Shown here piece after piece: positions 57,358 through 64,000 of a stretch of DNA of 64,000 nt (positions within the stretch are counted from its first letter, which is position 1; every line of letters begins with the position of its first letter). Source of the stretch: Planctomycetota bacterium (GTDB lineage: Bacteria > Planctomycetota > UBA1135 > GCA-002748355). A program made the translations under genes and the position numbers. The DNA lies in NCBI GenBank assembly GCA_027021385.1, contig JALUUL010000014.1, forward strand, positions 114,738 to 178,737, written 5' to 3'. Under the pieces are notes generated by a model. It was not told the DNA's origin. It was given only the letters and a program-made list of their open reading frames with translations, and ran no database searches.

Positions 57358-58343
57358 GTCCGGAGCCTCTTCCCCTCCTCAGCCTTTCCCTGGATGCCGA
57401 CAACAAGTGGGCCTACATGAAGACCCACGGCGATCCGGGCTGGGAGACCTTCCCGGGCTATCTCGAGGACCTCGCCGAGATCGGCCTCCGGTTCTTCGAC
57501 CGCAAGGGGATCCGACTGACCTTCTTCCTCGTCGGACAGGACGCCGCCCTCGAACGGAACCGCCCCGCCCTCCGGGCTCTGGCCGACGCCGGCCACGAGA
57601 TCGGGAACCACAGCTTCCATCACGAACCCTGGATGGCCTCGCTCGACGCAGAGGCCCTCCGCGCGGAGGTCCAAAGGGCCGAGGCGGCGATCGAGGAAGC
57701 CACCGGCAAGAGACCGCGGGGGTTCCGTGGGCCCGGGTTCGCATCGAGCCCGAAGCTCCTCGAGATCCTGGCGGAGAGGAACTATCTCTACGACGCCAGC
57801 TCCTTCCCGACCTTCCTCGGCCCCCTGGCCCGCATCTACTACTTCTGGAAGGCCCGGGGATTGAGCGAGGAAGAGCGAAAGAAACGCAGGAACCTGTTCG
57901 GAACCTGGAAGGACGGGTTCGCCCCCCTCGCGCCCTTCTCATGGGAAGTCGACGGAAAACAATTGATCGAGATTCCGGTCACGACGATGCCGGTCTTTCG
58001 CGTCCCGATCCACCAGAGCTACCTTCTCTGGCTGGTGGGAAGGTCCCGCCTTCTCGCCCGCCTCTACCTGAGGAAGGCCTTCCTGCTCTGCCGCATGACC
58101 CGAACCCCTCCGAGCTTCCTCCTCCATCCCTTGGATTTGCTCGGACGGGACAAGGTCGAGGGGCTAGAATTCTTCCCCGGAATGAATCTGGACACGAAGG
58201 AGAAACTCGTCTTCCTCGACGAGGTCCTCTCGTTCCTGTCGCGGCGATATCGCATCGTTCCCATGGAGATCCACGCCCGGGAAACCGCGGAAGCCTCGGA
58301 GACCACCCGCCGGCCCCTCCGGAGCGGACGCCTTCCGGCCTGA
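57354..58343 (+). CDS. Polysaccharide deacetylase (NodB family)
   Basis: A 329-residue NodB-fold protein. Here the metal motifs look intact: LSLDADNKW at the first motif, GHEIGNHSFHHEPWM at the H-x-x-x-H motif and GFRGPGFASS at the third. It contains a distinctive middle segment with FWKARGLSEEERKK and ends in a Thr/Arg-rich tail. Probably removes acetyl groups from a cell-surface sugar in the same pathway as its neighbours. Coupled to the preceding fusion gene by ATGA. Confidence 0.82.
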   Translation: MSPEPLPLLSLSLDADNKWAYMKTHGDPGWETFPGYLEDLAEIGLRFFDRKGIRLTFFLVGQDAALERNRPALRALADAGHEIGNHSFHHEPWMASLDAEALRAEVQRAEAAIEEATGKRPRGFRGPGFASSPKLLEILAERNYLYDASSFPTFLGPLARIYYFWKARGLSEEERKKRRNLFGTWKDGFAPLAPFSWEVDGKQLIEIPVTTMPVFRVPIHQSYLLWLVGRSRLLARLYLRKAFLLCRMTRTPPSFLLHPLDLLGRDKVEGLEFFPGMNLDTKEKLVFLDEVLSFLSRRYRIVPMEIHARETAEASETTRRPLRSGRLPA

Positions 58344-58458
58344 TACCGTCCTTTGATCCGAACGTCCCGAACCGGACCATCCCGTTCCTTCTCCGGATAC
58401 CCACCCGATCCGGCTCGAAAGGGACGGACCGGAAGAGGCATCCGAACCAGATCGAACC

Positions 58459-59706
58459 ATGAACACATCAAAGAAAATGAACCTCCCGAGCGATGCGGAC
58501 GCCAGCGGACGATCCTTCGACGAAAGAGAGAAGCGCGAACTCGAGAGAGTCCTCGACTCCGGCACCCTGAACTGCACCAGGGGCAGGACGGTCCGGGAGT
58601 TCGAGGAGAAGTTCGCCTCTCTGCTCGGCAGCCGCTTCTGCCGTTGCACGACCTCCGGAACCGCTGCGATCCACACGGCGCTGTCGGCCCTCGACCTCCG
58701 GCCCGGAGACGAGATCCTGACGACACCGATCACGGACATGGGGGCGATCACCCCGATCCTCTACCAGGGGGCGATCCCTGTCTTCGCGGACGTGGACCCC
58801 CTGACCCTGAACGTCACCCCCGAGACCCTGGAGGCCAGGATCGGTCCGCGGACCAAGGCGATCCTCGCGACACACCTTTTCGGGAATCCCTGCGACATGG
58901 ACGGAATCCTCGAACTCGGCCGCAAACACGGCCTTCCGGTCCTCGAGGACGCGGCTCAAGCCTTCCTCGCGACCTGGAAGGGGAAACCCGTCGGCACCCT
59001 CGGGGCGATCGGATGTTTCAGCCTGCAGCAGGGTAAACACATGACGACCGGGGAAGGAGGGATGGTCGTCACCGACGATCCCGCACTCTTTCGGACGATG
59101 AAGCTCTTCGTCGACAAGGCCTGGCCCTACGGCGAACCCGACCCGGACCATGAGTTCCTGGCCCTCAACTACCGGATGACCGAACTCCAAGGCGCCGTGG
59201 CGCTGGGTCAGCTCGAGAAACTCGAGGCCAACGTCGCGCGGAGGATCGAGACCGCGGAAGCCCTGACCGAGGCCCTGGAGGACATCGAAGGACTGAGTCT
59301 CCCCAGGGCCCTCCCCGGGGCGCGGCACGTCTACTGGCGCTACGCCCTGATGGCGGACGAGAGGTTCATTCCCGGAGGCCCGGACGATCTCGCCCGGATG
59401 TTGAAGGAACGGGGCATCTGGGCCGCTCCTCGATACGTCCAGAAACCCGCCTTCGAATGCAAGGTCCTGAAGGAGCGCAGAGCCTTCGGCGGCAGCGGTT
59501 TTCCCTGGACCGGCGAGCACCGGCGGAACGACCCGGAAATCGTCTACCGGCTCGAGGACACCCCCGGCGCGGTGCTCGGGCTCTCCCGCGTCATCGTCCT
59601 TCCCTGGAACGAGAACCTCACCCTCGACCATGTCCGCATGATCGCGGACGCGATCCGCGATTGTGTCGAACGGCTTCGCTCCGGGGTCCGTCCCGCCGCC
59701 GGTTGA
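58459..59706 (+). CDS. DegT/DnrJ/EryC1/StrS sugar aminotransferase
   Basis: A 415-residue PLP aminotransferase of nucleotide-sugar type. The PLP lysine is Lys193 in FSLQQGKHMTTGEGG; other family marks are TTSGTAAIHTALSAL, ATHLFGNPCDMDGI, VLEDAAQAF and NYRMTELQGAVALGQL. The segment TPITDMGAITPILYQGA suggests a subgroup known from cyclitol or amino-sugar pathways. With the dehydrogenase and acyltransferase downstream it forms an oxidise-aminate-acylate trio, as in the WbpB-WbpE-WbpD route, though the exact sugar is not defined. Confidence 0.88.
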   Translation: MNTSKKMNLPSDADASGRSFDEREKRELERVLDSGTLNCTRGRTVREFEEKFASLLGSRFCRCTTSGTAAIHTALSALDLRPGDEILTTPITDMGAITPILYQGAIPVFADVDPLTLNVTPETLEARIGPRTKAILATHLFGNPCDMDGILELGRKHGLPVLEDAAQAFLATWKGKPVGTLGAIGCFSLQQGKHMTTGEGGMVVTDDPALFRTMKLFVDKAWPYGEPDPDHEFLALNYRMTELQGAVALGQLEKLEANVARRIETAEALTEALEDIEGLSLPRALPGARHVYWRYALMADERFIPGGPDDLARMLKERGIWAAPRYVQKPAFECKVLKERRAFGGSGFPWTGEHRRNDPEIVYRLEDTPGAVLGLSRVIVLPWNENLTLDHVRMIADAIRDCVERLRSGVRPAAG

Positions 59707-59721
59707 ATCAAGAGAAGTCCA

Positions 59722-60708
59722 ATGAAGGGATCGCCACTACGTCTCGCCCTGATCGGCGCCGGCCGTATCGCCCAGAGCTATCTCGCCGTCCTCCCCTCCT
59801 GCGAGCACGCCCGACTCGACCTCGTCATCGAACCCAGGGAGGAGGTCGGAAGGGCCGCCGCCGAGGAGTTCGGCGCGGCATGGCTTCCCGGGCTCGAGGA
59901 TCCGGGGGCGATCGAGGACATCGACGCCGCCCTGATCTGCACCCCCCCCTCCACGCACAAGGGACTCTCCGAACGACTTCTCCTCGCAGGCAAGCACGTC
60001 CTCTGCGAAAAGCCCCTGACGATCCGAAGCCGGGACGCGGAGAGCCTCGTGGCTCTCGCCTCCGAAAAGGATTTGATCTTGATGATGGCCTCCAAGTTCC
60101 GTTACGTGGACGACGTCATCAAGGCCAAGGCCATCCTCGAATCCGGAATTCTCGGGAAGGCCCTTCTCTTCGAAAACAGCTTCACCGGAAAGGTCGAGAT
60201 GAAGGACCGCTGGAACTCGAATCCGGAAGTGTCCGGAGGCGGGGTCCTCATCGACAACGGAAGCCATTCCGTGGACATCGCCCGCTACCTCTTCGGCCCG
60301 ATCGAGGCCGTGCAGACTCAGATCGCCCCGAACGGGCAGGACCTCGAGGTCGAGGACACGGTCCGGTTGAACGTGCGGACCAAGGGAGGCGTTCTCGGTT
60401 GCATCGATCTGAGCTGGTCGATGACGAAGGACATCCCCTGGTATCTCGGAATCTACGGAACCCAGGGGACCCTGCAGGTCGGCTGGCAGGGCTCGAGATT
60501 CCGGCAGGACGGTTCGGCCCACTGGACCCCGTTCGGCCGGGGATACGACAAGACGGCGGCGTTCCGGCGGAAACTCGGGAATTTCCTGGCCGCGGTCGAG
60601 GGCCGGGAAGCGCCCCTGATCCGAGCGGAGGACGCCTTGGCCTCGGTGCGGGTCATCGAAGCGGCCTATCGCTCGGCCGGGAACGACCTCTGGACCGGGG
60701 TCTCCTAG
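59722..60708 (+). CDS. Gfo/Idh/MocA-family sugar dehydrogenase
   Basis: A 328-residue NAD(P)-dependent oxidoreductase. The N-terminal Rossmann motif is ALIGAGRIAQSYL; the catalytic lysine is in HVLCEKPLTI. The C-terminal domain has GGGVLIDNGSHSVDIARYLF with the active Asp/His. It probably makes the keto sugar used by the adjacent aminotransferase (WbpB/WlbA-like role), by inference from order and family. Confidence 0.88.
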   Translation: MKGSPLRLALIGAGRIAQSYLAVLPSCEHARLDLVIEPREEVGRAAAEEFGAAWLPGLEDPGAIEDIDAALICTPPSTHKGLSERLLLAGKHVLCEKPLTIRSRDAESLVALASEKDLILMMASKFRYVDDVIKAKAILESGILGKALLFENSFTGKVEMKDRWNSNPEVSGGGVLIDNGSHSVDIARYLFGPIEAVQTQIAPNGQDLEVEDTVRLNVRTKGGVLGCIDLSWSMTKDIPWYLGIYGTQGTLQVGWQGSRFRQDGSAHWTPFGRGYDKTAAFRRKLGNFLAAVEGREAPLIRAEDALASVRVIEAAYRSAGNDLWTGVS

Positions 60709-60732
60709 GGGGCGGCGGACCGGGAGGAACGC

Positions 60733-61380
60733 ATGGCGCGGAACGAAGAGACTCTCCCCGAGGCCTGGGTCCATCCGAGCGCGCTGATCGAGGAGGGAGT
60801 CCGCATAGGTCCTGGAACGAGGATCTGGGATCATGTGCACATCCGCAGGGGGGCGACGATCGGGACCCGCTGCATCCTCGGAGAGAAGACCTACGTCGCC
60901 TACGACGTCCGGATCGGTTCCTACTGCAAGCTCAACGCCTCGGTCTACGTCTGCGCGGGCGTCGTCATCGAGGACTTCGTCATGCTCTCGGCCCACTGCG
61001 TGTTCACGAACGATCTCCTCCCGAGAGCGGGCGATCCCGACCTCGGGGATCTCCTTCCTTCCGAACCCGACGAACACACTCTGGAGACCATCGTCCGCAG
61101 GGGGGTGACGGTCGGAGCCAACGCGACGATCGGCCCGGGCCTCGAACTCGGCGCCTGGTCGATGATCGGCATGGGTTCCGTCGTCACCCATGACGTCCCC
61201 CCGCACCGCCTCGTCGCCGGGAATCCCGCCCGTGAACTCGGAATCGTATGCATCTGCGGGGGACGCCTGTTCAAGGGCTCGGAACGGGAGGGGGCCGAGG
61301 AATCCTGCCCTCGCTGCGGCAGGCGCTGGCGCAACGGAGAGGAGGGACCCGATCTCCTGGGGACTCCGCCGGGAAGATGA
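60733..61380 (+). CDS. Left-handed beta-helix acyltransferase with C-terminal zinc ribbon
   Basis: A 215-residue hexapeptide-repeat protein. The repeats run from WVHPSALIEEGVRIGPGTRI through ATIGPGLELGAWSMIGMGSV. The order resembles WbpD/WlbB N-acetyltransferases (HPSA, WDHVHIRRGA, VFTNDLLPRA). After the usual end (HRLVAGNPARELG) an extra 45 residues contain two cysteine pairs, CIC and CPRC, that look like a zinc ribbon. It would acylate the amino sugar made by the two preceding enzymes. Confidence 0.85.
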   Translation: MARNEETLPEAWVHPSALIEEGVRIGPGTRIWDHVHIRRGATIGTRCILGEKTYVAYDVRIGSYCKLNASVYVCAGVVIEDFVMLSAHCVFTNDLLPRAGDPDLGDLLPSEPDEHTLETIVRRGVTVGANATIGPGLELGAWSMIGMGSVVTHDVPPHRLVAGNPARELGIVCICGGRLFKGSEREGAEESCPRCGRRWRNGEEGPDLLGTPPGR

Positions 61381-62780
61381 AGGTCGCGGTCATAGGGGGA
61401 GGAATCCTCGGCATCGCTCTTTCGAAGGGGCTCGCGGGGAAGGGCCATGCCGTCACCCTATTCGAGGCCGGGGAGGAACTCGGAGGTCTCTGCGGATCCC
61501 GCGACTACGGCCCCTTCCAATGGGACCGGTTCTATCACTGCATCCTCCCCCAGGACCGGACCCTGCTCCGCTGGATCGAGGATCTGGGCCTCGAGGGAAG
61601 GATCAGGTGGCGCCGGACGGGGCAGGGGTACTGGGCGGGCGGGACCTGCCACCCGATGAACGGAATCGGGGACTACCTCCGTTTCCCCCTGCTCGGACTC
61701 GGAGGAAAGTTCCGCCTCGCCTGGTCCGTGTTCCGCGCCCGCCTGCTCCGATCCCCGGAGGGGCTCCACGACCTGAGCGCCAGGGACTGGTTGGTTTCCA
61801 CCTGCGGGAAGGCCGTCTACGAGGTCTTCTGGAAGCCCCTCCTCCAGGCCAAGTTCGGCCCCTTCGCCGACGAGGTCGCCGCCGTCTTCCTGTGGGCGAC
61901 GATGCGCCGGCTCTTCGGGGCCAGGTCCCGCACGGACCACCGGGAAAGACTCGGTTACGTCTCCGGGGGCTATGCGGGAGTCCTCAGGAGGGCGGAGCGG
62001 GACCTCGAAAGGGTCTCGGTCCGGATCCTCAAGGGCGCCGAGGTCCTCGAGCTTCACGAGGAGAGGAGAGTCTCCTCGTCCCGGCGGGAGACGAGCCGCC
62101 CCTCCTGCAGGGTCCGATTCCGCGGAACAGGGGGAATCGAGACCGGGGAGGAAGTCTTCGAGCACGCGATCTTCACCGGTCCGACCCCCCTGGCCCGCCG
62201 CATCGCGCGGGGGAAGCTCGAAGAATCGGTCCGGAGCTTCGAAAGGAACCATCCCTCCGGGACGACGATGCTCGGGGTCGTGAACTTGAGCCTGGTGCTT
62301 CGCCGGCGCCTAACTCCGTTTTACATCCTGAACCTCGGCGCGCAGGATTCGGGATTGACCGGGGTCATCGAACTCACGAATCTCCTGGACCCCGAGGAGG
62401 AGACCGCGGGCCTCCACCTCGTCCATCTACCCCGCTATCTCCCGGAAGAGGATCCTTTCTTCGACCTCGAGGACGGGGAGGTCTTCTCGCTCATGTTCGA
62501 AAAAGGGATCCGCCGCCTCTTTCCTTCCCTGGAAAGGAAGGCGGTCGTGGCCTGGGCCGTGGACCGGGCCCGGAGGGTCCAACCCCTCCCCCTCGCAGGA
62601 AGCCGTCCCGGCTCCCCCGAGACCTCCTTGTCCTGGAAACCTCCGTTCCAGATCCTGAACCCCTCCCTCCTCGAGTGCGCGACCCTCCACAACGACGAGG
62701 TTCTCCGGCTCGCCGACCGGTTCCTCGAGGCCGGGCCGAAAAACGGAATTTTTCCCCCTTTTCCCCCAACCTCTCCCTAA
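61377..62780 (+). CDS. FAD-dependent oxidoreductase, protoporphyrinogen-oxidase-like fold
   Basis: A 467-residue flavoprotein. The dinucleotide motif is VAVIGGGILGIALSKGLAGK with LFEAGEELGGLCGS. It keeps the amine-oxidase-like layout (EVFWKPLLQAKFG, YVSGGYAGVLRRAERDL). Similar proteins occur in many polysaccharide clusters, with unknown reaction. The ATG overlaps the acyltransferase stop (ATGA). It closes the surface-sugar cluster. Confidence 0.8.
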   Translation: MKVAVIGGGILGIALSKGLAGKGHAVTLFEAGEELGGLCGSRDYGPFQWDRFYHCILPQDRTLLRWIEDLGLEGRIRWRRTGQGYWAGGTCHPMNGIGDYLRFPLLGLGGKFRLAWSVFRARLLRSPEGLHDLSARDWLVSTCGKAVYEVFWKPLLQAKFGPFADEVAAVFLWATMRRLFGARSRTDHRERLGYVSGGYAGVLRRAERDLERVSVRILKGAEVLELHEERRVSSSRRETSRPSCRVRFRGTGGIETGEEVFEHAIFTGPTPLARRIARGKLEESVRSFERNHPSGTTMLGVVNLSLVLRRRLTPFYILNLGAQDSGLTGVIELTNLLDPEEETAGLHLVHLPRYLPEEDPFFDLEDGEVFSLMFEKGIRRLFPSLERKAVVAWAVDRARRVQPLPLAGSRPGSPETSLSWKPPFQILNPSLLECATLHNDEVLRLADRFLEAGPKNGIFPPFPPTSP

Positions 62781-62788
62781 CATCCCCC

Positions 62789-62817
62789 TTGTCCCGACCC
62801 TTCCCTTTCCCTAACAT
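62789..62817 (+). promoter_or_regulatory. Sigma70-like promoter of the small membrane protein and lexA
   Basis: TTGTCC (62789-62794) and TAACAT (62812-62817) are 17 bp apart. The start would be near 62824, 21 nt before the ATG at 62845. The -10 lies in an 11-bp sequence (TCCCTAACATC) that also occurs 34 bp upstream at 62774-62784. Confidence 0.5.
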
Positions 62818-62844
62818 CGGCCCGACCGACATGGAGGGCCAGAC

Positions 62845-63147
62845 ATGATCACGCAGAACTTCCATCGCACGAATCGTCGCCGCTTGGCTTCCCGCGGCCC
62901 TCGAATCCTCTCGAAGCGCAGAGACCATCCAGGCCAGACCTTCCTGTTCCCCACCGCCCCCGGGGAAACCGAACCTCCTTCCCGGGCTCCGTCTCCCCGA
63001 AACCTGCAGGAGCCCGCCCATCCGCCCCGGCTCCGCGTCTCCGAGGCGATCGCTCCGTCCTCCTCGGGGCCGGCCGCGATTCTCCAGGCTCTTTCCCTCG
63101 GCCTGATCCTCCTCTCCTTCCTCCTTCTCGGAATGCTGGCTTCCTGA
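62845..63147 (+). CDS. Small protein with C-terminal membrane helix, upstream of lexA
   Basis: A 100-residue protein, basic at the N-terminus (FHRTNRRRLASRGPRILSKR), Pro/Ser-rich in the middle and ending with one predicted membrane helix (ALSLGLILLSFLLLGMLAS). GGAGGG lies about seven bases before the ATG and a promoter precedes it, supporting translation. No family recognised. It lies 37 bp upstream of lexA and is probably co-transcribed. Small membrane proteins next to lexA in other bacteria (for example YneA, DivS) are SOS division inhibitors; the same role here is a guess. Confidence 0.55.
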   Translation: MITQNFHRTNRRRLASRGPRILSKRRDHPGQTFLFPTAPGETEPPSRAPSPRNLQEPAHPPRLRVSEAIAPSSSGPAAILQALSLGLILLSFLLLGMLAS

Positions 63148-63184
63148 CCCGCCTCGTCACACCCCGTTCCCCAGGATGCAGGAC

Positions 63185-63802
63185 ATGAACCTGACCCGGA
63201 AACAGCTCGACATCCTTCGTTTCCTCAAGCGTTACTGGCAGGAACACGCCCTCGCCCCGACCCTCGAGGAGATTGCGGAGGTCTTCGGAGTTTCGAAGAT
63301 CACGATCCACGAACACCTGACCCACCTCGAACGGAAGGGGGCCATCCGCCGGGACAAGGGGCGATCACGGTCGATCCGCCTCGAATACGATCCGGACCTC
63401 CCCGAGGCCCGGGGTTTCCCCCTGGAGGAGGTCGACCTCCCGGTCCTCGGGACGATCATGGCGGGCCACCCGATCGAGGCGGTCGAGGATCGGGATACCG
63501 TGCGCCTTTCCGACCTGATCCCCCACGGGCCAGACCACTATCTGCTCCGGGTCAAGGGGGACTCGATGATCCAGGATCACATCCAGGACGGAGACTACGT
63601 GGTCATCGAAAGCCGCCGGGTCGCCCGTCAAGGAGAGATGGTCGTCGCCGTTCTCCCGGACAACGAGGCGACCCTGAAACGTTTCTACAAGGAAGAGGAC
63701 CGCATCCGCCTCCAACCCGCGAATCCGAACTTCCCACCGATCTTCTTCTCCGAGGTCGAAATCCGTGGGGTCGTCGTCGGCGTGATCCGGCAGGTCCGTT
63801 AG
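63185..63802 (+). CDS. lexA: LexA repressor
   Basis: A 205-residue SOS repressor. The winged-helix domain (1-65) starts MNLTRKQLDILRFLKRYW and has the recognition region EVFGVSKITIHEHLTHLE. The peptidase domain has the Ala93-Gly94 cleavage site (IMAGHP), catalytic Ser127 (GDSM) and Lys165 (ATLKRF). Start chosen at 63185 because AGGA lies eight bases upstream; an ATG nine bases earlier is possible. I cannot identify a palindromic LexA operator nearby. Confidence 0.94.
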   Translation: MNLTRKQLDILRFLKRYWQEHALAPTLEEIAEVFGVSKITIHEHLTHLERKGAIRRDKGRSRSIRLEYDPDLPEARGFPLEEVDLPVLGTIMAGHPIEAVEDRDTVRLSDLIPHGPDHYLLRVKGDSMIQDHIQDGDYVVIESRRVARQGEMVVAVLPDNEATLKRFYKEEDRIRLQPANPNFPPIFFSEVEIRGVVVGVIRQVR

Positions 63803-64000
63803 CCCGTCGAATAGGCGGCAGGAATCCACCCTGCATCCACACCGAACGCCGAGGATCCACCTCGTCCCCCGAGCCCTGGATCCGGCCGCTTGACCGGAAA
63901 AACGTATGGGCCCCTCAAAAAAAAAAAAGGCTCTTCAGGGTTTCCGGTGGGGACGGGCTGATACGGGGAGCATGTCCAACCCTCCTTTGTGGAAATAGAT
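63803..64000. other. Non-coding 3' end with a 12-A run
   Basis: No gene is supported in the last 198 bp. A run of twelve A's at 63917-63928 stands out from the GC-rich surroundings. No terminator stem for lexA is convincing; short matches such as CGAGG/CCTCG are too weak. The tail may be the upstream region of a gene beyond the window. Confidence 0.5.

Noticed and set aside
63803..63900. Intrinsic terminator after lexA
   Set aside because: Only five-base stems without a T-run were found.

Overview
This is a GC-rich bacterial chromosomal window, dense with genes and almost entirely made of recognisable housekeeping functions. I see no mobile element, CRISPR array or prophage. The lineage is probably Planctomycetota or a neighbour. 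The EF-G in the str operon is of the EF-G2 type found in spirochaetes, planctomycetes and some deltaproteobacteria. EF-Tu has a divergent switch I that I recall from planctomycete EF-Tu. SecD and SecF are fused, and S14 is the zinc-binding type. Several lipobox proteins and an Mla/MCE lipid-transport operon indicate an outer membrane. Taxonomy is inference only.

Region 1 (1-24.3 kb, all minus strand) is a nearly continuous gene-expression block. Read in the direction of transcription it is: tRNA-Thr(UGU), tRNA-Tyr(GUA), tRNA-Gly(UCC), tRNA-Thr(GGU), tuf, tRNA-Trp(CCA), secE, nusG, rplK, rplA, rplJ, rplL, rpoB, rpoC, rpsL, rpsG, an EF-G2 gene, rpsJ, rplD, rplW, rplB, rpsS, rplV, rpsC, rplP, rpmC, rpsQ, rplN, rplX, rplE, rpsZ, rpsH and the start of rplF. 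Two genes of the usual order are missing: rplC (L3) between rpsJ and rplD, and tuf between EF-G and rpsJ. Sigma70-like promoters (TTGAC-type -35, 16-17 bp spacer, TA-rich -10) precede the tRNA-tuf, rplK, rpsL and rpsJ units. Stem-loops occupy several leaders.

Region 2 (24.4-36.7 kb) is mixed. A minus-strand mutS2-receiver-aroC unit is followed by a PLP sulfur-amino-acid enzyme on the plus strand. Next come, on the minus strand, an HU protein, a MEMO-family protein and a membrane glycosyltransferase-like gene broken by an in-frame TGA and a poly-G frameshift. A kinase-fold protein, dtd, and a translationally coupled trpS-lipoprotein-TPR lipoprotein unit complete it.

Region 3 (36.8-50.1 kb) starts with a tryptophan-proline-repeat lipoprotein joined to mlaE-mlaF-mlaD. 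It continues with a biotin operon (bioB, bioF and a fused bioD-bioA), riboflavin synthase on the opposite strand, and trmD-rplS-secDF.

Region 4 (50.2-64 kb) holds a LysM-like anchor protein coupled to a membrane glycosyltransferase-like protein, then hflX and nadB on the minus strand. A plus-strand surface-polysaccharide cluster follows: deacetylase-GT2 fusion, second deacetylase, DegT aminotransferase, Gfo/Idh dehydrogenase, left-handed beta-helix acyltransferase with a zinc ribbon, and FAD oxidoreductase. A small membrane protein and lexA close the window. The most unusual points are the two-site change in the EF-Tu G domain, EF-G2 in the str operon, the missing rplC, the deacetylase-GT2 fusion with altered metal-ligand positions, and the repeat lipoprotein attached to the Mla operon.
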